9,250 nt of DNA from an uncultured Bacilli bacterium (GTDB lineage: Bacteria > Bacillota_I > Bacilli_A > RF39 > UBA660): contig CANQUW010000037.1 of the NCBI GenBank assembly GCA_947627145.1, forward strand, positions 1 through 9,250, given 5' to 3'. Below, one piece after another: positions 1-6,104 of this stretch (its first letter is position 1; every line of letters starts with the position of its first letter). The notes beneath the pieces are model-generated. The model had not been told where the DNA came from and made no database searches. It was given only the letters and a program-made list of their open reading frames with translations. The translations under genes and the position numbers were made by a program.

Positions 1-18
1 GCGTGGGTTTCTTTCCAA

Positions 19-46
19 TTTATAACAAACTATTAAAATATTTCAA
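19..46 (-). promoter_or_regulatory. Possible promoter for a gene beyond the left edge
   Basis: On the minus strand TTGAAA (46-41) and TATAAA (24-19) are spaced by 16 bases, a fair sigma-A match reading out of the window. In such AT-rich DNA a chance match is likely. The predicted transcript would begin near position 12, where the sequence becomes less AT-rich (GAAACCCACGC). Confidence 0.3.
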
Positions 47-69
47 TTTACTATTGACTTTTAATAGTT
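28..69. repeat. 11-bp perfect inverted repeat after the operon
   Basis: AACTATTAAAA (28-38) and TTTTAATAGTT (59-69) are perfect inverted repeats with a 20-base spacer, beginning eight bases past the stop of the M3-like gene. This could be a weak terminator, but the loop is long and there is no clear T-run afterwards (minus strand continues TGTTATAAATT). Confidence 0.45.
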
Positions 70-76
70 AGTCACC

Positions 77-1102
77 CTATTTATATATTTTATCTATTTC
101 TTTACAAAATATTTTATTACATTTATCTTCATTAATATCTAATTTATCTAAAAGTGAAGCATTAAAAATATTATAATGAAATTCTTTAAATATATCTAAA
201 CTTTCTTTATCATTTAAAACACAAACAGAAACAAATTTTCCAAAACCATATTTTATAAATTCAGAAATATTAATATCATGTCTCACATCACCTTTACTAA
301 AAGAATCAAAAAAGGTAATGCAATTAGATAATTTATATATACTATCTTCAATTAATTTATATTTAGCTATTCTAGCAAAATCATTATTAATATTTTCATC
401 AATTAAATAATCATAAAATTTATTTTGAATCAAATAACTTGGTACTTCTATATAAGGAGATAATAATACATATTTATATTTAGTTTTCATATCTAAATTT
501 CTAACATCATCCTCATGACCAAATTCATGTATATTAGTAGACGTAATTTCTAAATTACATCTATCTTTAACCTTAACAAATATATAATCTTCTTTACCTA
601 AAAAATCAAAATATATAGTACCAAAAATATCATTAGAAAGAATATCTAAATTAATAATGTAATTGTTTTTATAAAAATAATCAAATAAATCTTTATTTTC
701 AAAATGTATATAATCAAAATAATCTCTAATTAAAGGTTTAATATCACTACCGTTAATATCCTTAAAAGAATCAAAAGGTTTATTAATAGACTCTAATAAA
801 TCTATTGTATTACTTAATGTATGTGGTAACTTATAATTACAATAATCATAAAAATCAAAACAATTAGAAGCTATTTCAATTATTTTATTATTTTCAATTT
901 TAGATATCTCTTTAAATAAATTAGGGTATTTATTTTTATAACCATCTTCATCTAAATAAAGTCTACCTGTTATTTTTCTATATATTTCATTAAATTGTGA
1001 CAAATTAATATAAACTTGATAAGGATTTTCATCTAAAAAAAGTCTCTTTTCATATAAATCCATTGTATTCCTAAGTCTTTTTTCTATATCTTGTTCACAC
1101 AT
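77..1102 (-). CDS. Divergent M3-like zinc metallopeptidase, about half usual length
   Basis: This 341-residue protein has no signal peptide or clear membrane segment, so it is probably cytoplasmic. It carries HEFGH at residues 192-196, a zinc-binding HExxH motif. Twenty-three residues after the second His comes EVPS (219-222) followed by YLIQN. Family M3 peptidases (thimet oligopeptidase, oligoendopeptidase F) have HEFGH followed at similar spacing by E-A-P-S-x-x-x-E-N, where that Glu is the third zinc ligand. H275 and the KYGFGKF stretch (284-290) could match the C-terminal substrate-binding His/Tyr region of M3 enzymes. M3 members usually have about 560-700 residues, so this is either a reduced relative or a separate family. 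The start is supported by AAAGGAG seven bases upstream (1110-1116). It lies 17 bases after hisS as the last gene of the operon. Hand-counted 60-base lines were 13-23% G+C, against 23-40% in hisS. The motif is seen directly; peptidase activity and substrate are inference. Confidence 0.6.
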   Translation of the reverse strand: MCEQDIEKRLRNTMDLYEKRLFLDENPYQVYINLSQFNEIYRKITGRLYLDEDGYKNKYPNLFKEISKIENNKIIEIASNCFDFYDYCNYKLPHTLSNTIDLLESINKPFDSFKDINGSDIKPLIRDYFDYIHFENKDLFDYFYKNNYIINLDILSNDIFGTIYFDFLGKEDYIFVKVKDRCNLEITSTNIHEFGHEDDVRNLDMKTKYKYVLLSPYIEVPSYLIQNKFYDYLIDENINNDFARIAKYKLIEDSIYKLSNCITFFDSFSKGDVRHDINISEFIKYGFGKFVSVCVLNDKESLDIFKEFHYNIFNASLLDKLDINEDKCNKIFCKEIDKIYK

Positions 1103-1119
1103 AAAGTTTCTCCTTTAAT

Positions 1120-2448
1120 TTATTCATCCTCATCTTCTTCTATATCATCAACATCTTCTAAATTATAAATATCATTTAATTCTGTTGTATCATTTTCTTC
1201 TAAATAATAAATTAAAGCATCTAAATTAATAATATCTTCTTTTTTAGTTTTAGTATTCTTAATTTTTATCTCATTATTATCTAAATCTTCACTATTTAAA
1301 ACACTAATAAATCTACTAGAAAGTCTATCTGATTTCTTAAATTGACTTTTAAGACTATGAGAATTATATTCAGTATCAACAACAAATCCATGAAGTCTTA
1401 ATTCTTGAGCTAAATATATTGCATAATTTTTCTCTACATCATTAACATAAAGTAAGAACAAATCAATATTATCACGAGTATCTAACTTAATATCACTTGA
1501 ATCTAGCGCAAGTAAAACTCTAGAAATTCCTGATGCAAAACCAACTGCAGGAGCATCTACTCCACCAAGTTCAGAAACTAAATTATTATATCTTCCTCCA
1601 CCACCTAAAACAGCAGCATTACCAAGTTTTTTATTTTTACAAAAGAACTCAAACACAGTATGATCATAATAATCAAGTCCACGAACTATTTTATCATTAA
1701 CTTGATAAGGTACCTGCATAATATCTAAATACTCTTTTACTGCATCAAAATGTTTAACTGACTCTTCATTTAAACTATCTAAGATACTAGGAGCATTTTT
1801 CATAATATCACTTTCACTATCTACCTTACAATCAAGTATTCTAAGTGGATTAGTCTTAATACGACGACGACAATCTTCACATAAATCATCTATATGAGGA
1901 GTAAAATAATCTACTACTTTTTTTCTATAATTATCACGTGATTCTTTATCTCCAAGTGAATTAATATTTACAACTACATCAAGTCCAAGTAGCTTAAATA
2001 TATTATAACCAAGTGAAATAACCTCAGCATCTACCATCGCGTCATCACTACCAATAACTTCAACTCCAAATTGAGAAAATTGTCTGTCACGTCCTGCTTG
2101 AGGTCTTTCATATCTAAACATTGGTCCATTATAGTATAATTTAACAGGTTGAACAGCTTCTCCATACATCTTGTTTTCAATGTAACTACGAACAATAGAC
2201 GCTGTACCCTCAGGTCTTAAAGTCATATTTCTCTTGCCACGATCAACAAAATCATATGTTTCTTTACTAACTATATCAGACTCTTCTCCTACACTTCTTT
2301 TAAATAAATCAGTAGACTCAAATATAGGAGTTTCAATATAATTATAATTATATTTATCCATTACCTCATCTATTACTTTTTCAATATATTTAACTTTTTT
2401 AGCTTTATCGAATGTTATATCTTCACAACCTTTAGGTTTTGTTATCAT
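1120..2448 (-). CDS. hisS: Histidyl-tRNA synthetase
   Basis: Class II aminoacyl-tRNA synthetase that charges tRNA-His with histidine in the cytoplasm; 442 residues, close to the usual 420-430 plus a tail. Numbered from the ATG at 2448, the N-terminus ITKPKGCEDI is typical. RPEGT is at 78-82 and the motif 2 region RYERPQAGRDRQFSQFG at 112-128. The histidine-binding motifs are RGLDYY (256-261) and LGGGGRY (281-287, also class II motif 3 neighbourhood). A CxxC at 190-193 and a later Cys in RILDC lie in the insertion domain. The anticodon-binding domain covers about 328-415. The C-terminus adds a very acidic tail ending DDIEEDEDE. A GTG nine bases upstream (2457) could extend the frame, but it lies inside the Shine-Dalgarno AGAGAGGTG (2455-2463), which sits six bases before the ATG, so the ATG is chosen. 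It is 22 bases after the AI-2E-type gene. B. subtilis has aspS next; it is absent here. Confidence 0.97.
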   Translation of the reverse strand: MITKPKGCEDITFDKAKKVKYIEKVIDEVMDKYNYNYIETPIFESTDLFKRSVGEESDIVSKETYDFVDRGKRNMTLRPEGTASIVRSYIENKMYGEAVQPVKLYYNGPMFRYERPQAGRDRQFSQFGVEVIGSDDAMVDAEVISLGYNIFKLLGLDVVVNINSLGDKESRDNYRKKVVDYFTPHIDDLCEDCRRRIKTNPLRILDCKVDSESDIMKNAPSILDSLNEESVKHFDAVKEYLDIMQVPYQVNDKIVRGLDYYDHTVFEFFCKNKKLGNAAVLGGGGRYNNLVSELGGVDAPAVGFASGISRVLLALDSSDIKLDTRDNIDLFLLYVNDVEKNYAIYLAQELRLHGFVVDTEYNSHSLKSQFKKSDRLSSRFISVLNSEDLDNNEIKIKNTKTKKEDIINLDALIYYLEENDTTELNDIYNLEDVDDIEEDEDE

Positions 2449-2454
2449 TTTATA

Positions 2455-2463
2455 CACCTCTCT
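2455..2463 (-). promoter_or_regulatory. hisS ribosome binding site that decides the start
   Basis: AGAGAGGTG on the minus strand ends six bases before the ATG at 2448. The upstream in-frame GTG (2457-2455) is the last three bases of this site, so it cannot itself have a well-placed site from the same element. Confidence 0.75.
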
Positions 2464-2470
2464 TCAAATA

Positions 2471-3520
2471 TTAATCTTCTTTTAACTTCTTAGACACTTC
2501 TTTAATATCAGATTTAAAATAATGATATGTACTTCTAATAAATAAGTAAACAGGAAGTGCCGCAACTATTCCTAAAACTCCCGCAAGTGTTCCACCAATT
2601 GATACAGCCATTATTGTAATAAGTGGATTTACATTGTTAGTTTTACCATATACCTTAGGTGATATAAAGTATCCATCAACTTGAGGGAAAATAAGACATA
2701 TAATAATTGTTCCAATAAAAACACTAGTTGATACAACACTACCTGTAATAACCGCAATTATATTAGTAACAAGTCCTCCAAAATAAGGAACAACTGTAGT
2801 TAAGGACGCTAAAAGTCCAAGAAGTAACCAGTTAGGATGACCTACCAAAAAGAATACTATTGAATACTCAAAAAATTGTATTATCATAAATATTCCAAGT
2901 CCTCTAATATAATTACCAAACTCAACATCTAAACATTTTAAATAATTATAAATTTTCTTTTTAGTTCTTCCTAAAGTATCCTTAACAAAATATCTAACTC
3001 TATCCATATATAACATAAAATATATCCATGCGATAAATCCAATTATAAATGAAGTAGCAAATTGAGCAGATATAGATAAAAATTCTATTAATCCATCTCC
3101 TATAAATTCTCCAAACTTTTCAAGTGACTCTTCTATATAACTACTAATCTCAAAACTAAATCCAAAAACTTCAAAACTACCTTGCATATCACTAGAAAGT
3201 TTCATAATTATCTTAGAAAGAGATGCAAGCTGTTCATAAAGAAGTGGAAGTGTTATAGAAATTAAAGAAACAAGTATAAGTATAACAGATGTTACCACTA
3301 TCAATACAGCTAAATTATGCCTAATGTTTTTCTTTTCGATAATTCTAACAATAGGACTTAATGCATAAGCAAAAACAAATGCAATCAAAAATGGCATAAT
3401 TAAATTAATTATCTTAGAACAAACACCAATCCATAAATTTATATTAGAAAGTCCAATATATAGAAATAACATAAGACAAGTTATATTTATAAGTTTATAG
3501 TTAAGCTTATTTTTAAGCAT
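2471..3520 (-). CDS. AI-2E family (UPF0118/PF01594) membrane permease
   Basis: A 349-residue polytopic inner-membrane protein of the family named after E. coli TqsA/YdiK; B. subtilis members include YrrI and YtvI. Known members have been linked to autoinducer-2 export or to sodium/proton antiport, so the substrate cannot be read from sequence. Hydrophobic segments are near residues 10-31, 38-56, 68-93, 150-172, 207-228, 231-255, 259-279 and 299-328. Between the third and fourth lies a soluble stretch (about 95-148), typical of the family. Family-conserved pieces are VPYFGG (244-249), QVDGYFISPKVYG (280-292) and the glycine-rich IGGTLAGVLGIVAALPVY (308-325). The start follows AGAGAGGTG by six bases (3527-3535), and that site overlaps the dtd stop, suggesting coupled translation. 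In B. subtilis this position between dtd and hisS does not hold such a gene as far as I recall. Confidence 0.88.
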   Translation of the reverse strand: MLKNKLNYKLINITCLMLFLYIGLSNINLWIGVCSKIINLIMPFLIAFVFAYALSPIVRIIEKKNIRHNLAVLIVVTSVILILVSLISITLPLLYEQLASLSKIIMKLSSDMQGSFEVFGFSFEISSYIEESLEKFGEFIGDGLIEFLSISAQFATSFIIGFIAWIYFMLYMDRVRYFVKDTLGRTKKKIYNYLKCLDVEFGNYIRGLGIFMIIQFFEYSIVFFLVGHPNWLLLGLLASLTTVVPYFGGLVTNIIAVITGSVVSTSVFIGTIIICLIFPQVDGYFISPKVYGKTNNVNPLITIMAVSIGGTLAGVLGIVAALPVYLFIRSTYHYFKSDIKEVSKKLKED

Positions 3521-3525
3521 TCATA

Positions 3526-3960
3526 TCACCTCTCTAACATTATAGTAGTAGGTCCAATATTAGTAATAGATACATCCATATCACTACCAAACTCTCCAGT
3601 AACTACATTTATATAACGAGAAAGTTCTTGATTAAATTCATGATAAAGTTCTACTGCCCTATCTCCTCCTAAAGCAGATACATAACTAGGTCTATTTCCT
3701 TTCTTAGTATCAGCATATAACGTAAACTGTGAAATAGATAAAATACTTCCACCAAAATCAAGTATAGATTTATTCATAACATCATTCTCATCTGGAAATA
3801 TTCTTAAATTAACTACTTTACGTGCAAGATATTTTATTTTATCAATATCATCTCCTAAAGTAAATCCAACTAAAAGAACTAAACCACTATCAATACTACG
3901 CCTCTCTTTTCCATCAATCAAAACAGATGCATTACCAGTTCTCTGTACTAAAACTCTCAT
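3526..3960 (-). CDS. dtd: D-aminoacyl-tRNA deacylase
   Basis: Cytoplasmic proofreading enzyme that hydrolyses D-amino acids (and glycine mischarged on tRNA-Ala) from tRNAs. At 144 residues it is the normal length for bacterial DTD. The N-terminus MRVLVQR fits the family. The first catalytic-site motif SQFTLYAD is at 77-84, followed by GNRPSY (88-93). The second is the Gly-cisPro motif, here NIGPTT (134-139, G136-P137) where many homologues have N-D-G-P-V-T. The N-terminal segment QRTGNASV also differs slightly from the common Q-R-V-S-R-A-S-V. Its ATG overlaps the relA stop (ATGA), and GAGAGG lies eight bases upstream inside the relA 3' end (3969-3975), so translation is likely coupled. The pairing relA-dtd is conserved in Firmicutes. 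Confidence 0.95.
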   Translation of the reverse strand: MRVLVQRTGNASVLIDGKERRSIDSGLVLLVGFTLGDDIDKIKYLARKVVNLRIFPDENDVMNKSILDFGGSILSISQFTLYADTKKGNRPSYVSALGGDRAVELYHEFNQELSRYINVVTGEFGSDMDVSITNIGPTTIMLER

Positions 3961-6104
3961 CTAATTAACCTCTCTACTTTATCAATATATTCTATTTTAT
4001 CAAGTTGAAGTAACAAATTATTAAGTTGTTTTAAACCACTAACATAAATAGTAACTTCATATATAACAATTTCTTTTTGAAATACCATATTAACTTTACC
4101 TATATTAATATCTAACATACTAATTTTTTGAACTAAATCCACCATATTATTATCTCTAACTTTAGAATAAATAACTAAATTAGATAAATATTTTTTATTA
4201 GAATTTTCATTCCAACTAACTTCAATTGTTCTATTTTCAAGAGCTGCTAGATTATGACAATTACTACGATGAACAGTAATACCATTTCCTTTAGTAATAT
4301 AACCAATAATAGAATCCCCCATTATAGGATTACAACAATTAGCAAGACTAACTTTTACATTATCAATACCAGATACTATAATATCTACATTACTATCTAC
4401 TTTAATATTTGGATTAGTCTTCTTTACTACTTCTTCTGGTTTATAAATTATATGAATAACACTATTAATAGATGTTTTACCATTTCCTATCGCAAGATAT
4501 AAATCATCTAACTTTTTATATTTTAATTCATCAAGTATCTTATGAAGATTATCTCCTGAAAGTATATCATTAAATGGAATCTTCTTCTTACGTAAAGTTT
4601 TCTCTGCAATATATTTACCTCTTTCAATATATACTTCTCTTTCATTCTTAGTAAAGAAACTCTTAATCCTATTTTTAGCACCACTAGTTTTAACAAAACT
4701 TATCCATTCTTTAGAAGGAGTAGAATTCTTATTAGTATTAATACGAACAATATCATTATTTTGAAGTTCATAGTTAAGTGGAACAATACAATTATTAACA
4801 ATTGCTCCTACTGTAGTTTCCCCTACTTTAGAATGAACTTTATATGCAAAGTCAATTGGTGTAGAACCACGTGGAAGTTCAATAACATCTCCTTTAGGAG
4901 TAAATACATATATATTATTATTTAAAACCTCATCTTCTACACTACTAACAAATTCTTCATTACTTAACTTTTCATTAGAAAGTTCCATAATAGCTTTAAA
5001 AAATTGTAGTTTTTTCTCAGTAGTAGACTTCATCTCTACACTAGCATCTTTTTGTTCTTTATAAGCCCAATGTGACGCAATACCATTTTCTGCAACTTCG
5101 TCCATTTCATAAGTTCTAATCTGTATTTCAAATAAATATCCATCTATTCCAAATACAGTGGTATGAAGTGACTGATACATATTAGGTTTAGGCATCGCAA
5201 TATAATCTTTAAAACGTCTTGGAACAGGTCTAAATTTAGAATGTATAAGTCCAAGAGCTAAATAACACTCTTGTTCTGTATGAACAATAATACGAAGTGC
5301 AAGTAAATCATAAATATCACTAAACTTTTTACCCTTATTAAGTTTATTATAAATACTATAAATACTCTTTGCGCGTCCCTTTATTTCATGATCAATTTCA
5401 TGTTTATTAAGTAAATTAGATACTTCTTGTAACATTTCCTCAACTACTGCATTTCTCTCTAACTTAGATTTATTAAGTTTTTCTGCAATATCATAGAAAA
5501 CATCACTTTTTAAATAACGAAGTGATAAATCTTCTAGTTCACTTTTAATCTTATGAATTCCTAAATGATCCGCAATAGGTGCAAGTATTTCTAAAGCTTC
5601 ACGTGCTTTTATTTTTTGTCTTTCTTTTGGAAGAGCCCAAAGCGTTCTCATATTATGAAGACTATCAGCAAGTTTAATGATAATTACACGAACATCCTCA
5701 CTAATACCTACTACAATTTTCTTATAATAATCTATCAAATATTCATTATCAGTAGAAAAATTAATATTAGAAAGTTTAGTAACTCCTAAAACCAAAGAGC
5801 AAACATCACTACCAAATTCACTCTCTATCTCTTCACGAGTAACATCACATTCTTCTAAAAACACATCATGTAAAAACGCAGCAATTAAAGTATCGGTATC
5901 AACATAGACAGTTGTAAGAATAGATACAACATTAAGAGGGTGATAGATATAATCTTCACCCGTTTTCCTAACTTGTCCTTTATGTTTATCTTTAGCAAAA
6001 AGATAAGCTTTTCTAATTCTCTCTATATCAGAAGAATCAGTAATATACTTCTTAATTTTATCTAAAACTTCATCAATTGTAATACGTTCTTTAGTCTTTG
6101 TCAT
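3957..6104 (-). CDS. relA: Bifunctional-type (p)ppGpp synthetase/hydrolase of the Rel family
   Basis: Makes and degrades the alarmone (p)ppGpp for the stringent response; long Rel proteins act on the ribosome. At 715 residues it is full length. Domains in order: HD hydrolase (about 30-185) with RKTGEDYIYHP (46-56) and H79-D80; synthetase (about 235-350) with D266 and E326 (EIQIRT) as expected catalytic residues, and RFKD (297-300), the signature of bifunctional rather than RelA-type synthetases; TGS (about 397-457); a helical region; a zinc-finger-like segment with C590-C591, H612 and C616; ACT (about 640-715). The hydrolase site is unusual. The usual HDVVEDT reads HDVFLEEC (79-86), a one-residue insertion with the second acidic residue changed to Glu, and the usual LADRLHN reads LADSLHN (145-151). 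The ATG overlaps the secDF stop (ATGA), with a Shine-Dalgarno 14 bases away. B. subtilis recJ and apt, normally between secDF and relA, are missing. Confidence 0.96.
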   Translation of the reverse strand: MTKTKERITIDEVLDKIKKYITDSSDIERIRKAYLFAKDKHKGQVRKTGEDYIYHPLNVVSILTTVYVDTDTLIAAFLHDVFLEECDVTREEIESEFGSDVCSLVLGVTKLSNINFSTDNEYLIDYYKKIVVGISEDVRVIIIKLADSLHNMRTLWALPKERQKIKAREALEILAPIADHLGIHKIKSELEDLSLRYLKSDVFYDIAEKLNKSKLERNAVVEEMLQEVSNLLNKHEIDHEIKGRAKSIYSIYNKLNKGKKFSDIYDLLALRIIVHTEQECYLALGLIHSKFRPVPRRFKDYIAMPKPNMYQSLHTTVFGIDGYLFEIQIRTYEMDEVAENGIASHWAYKEQKDASVEMKSTTEKKLQFFKAIMELSNEKLSNEEFVSSVEDEVLNNNIYVFTPKGDVIELPRGSTPIDFAYKVHSKVGETTVGAIVNNCIVPLNYELQNNDIVRINTNKNSTPSKEWISFVKTSGAKNRIKSFFTKNEREVYIERGKYIAEKTLRKKKIPFNDILSGDNLHKILDELKYKKLDDLYLAIGNGKTSINSVIHIIYKPEEVVKKTNPNIKVDSNVDIIVSGIDNVKVSLANCCNPIMGDSIIGYITKGNGITVHRSNCHNLAALENRTIEVSWNENSNKKYLSNLVIYSKVRDNNMVDLVQKISMLDINIGKVNMVFQKEIVIYEVTIYVSGLKQLNNLLLQLDKIEYIDKVERLIR

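Noticed and set aside
54..90. Plus-strand TTGACT with downstream TATATA as a promoter
   Set aside because: It would read into the antisense of the M3-like gene with no open frame or RNA gene to serve, and such matches are frequent by chance here.
2455..2457. GTG at 2457 as the hisS start
   Set aside because: It overlaps the ribosome binding site that serves the ATG nine bases downstream, and the HisRS family start matches the ATG.
4254..4502. Plus-strand open frame of 82 codons inside relA
   Set aside because: It is antisense to the conserved relA coding region. Its Thr/Ile/Asn-rich product is low-complexity and unlike a real protein.
3957..6104. Rel as a synthetase-only RelA
   Set aside because: The synthetase domain has RFKD rather than the E-x-D-D of monofunctional RelA, and H55, H79, D80 and N151 of the hydrolase are kept. 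Reduced hydrolysis remains possible.
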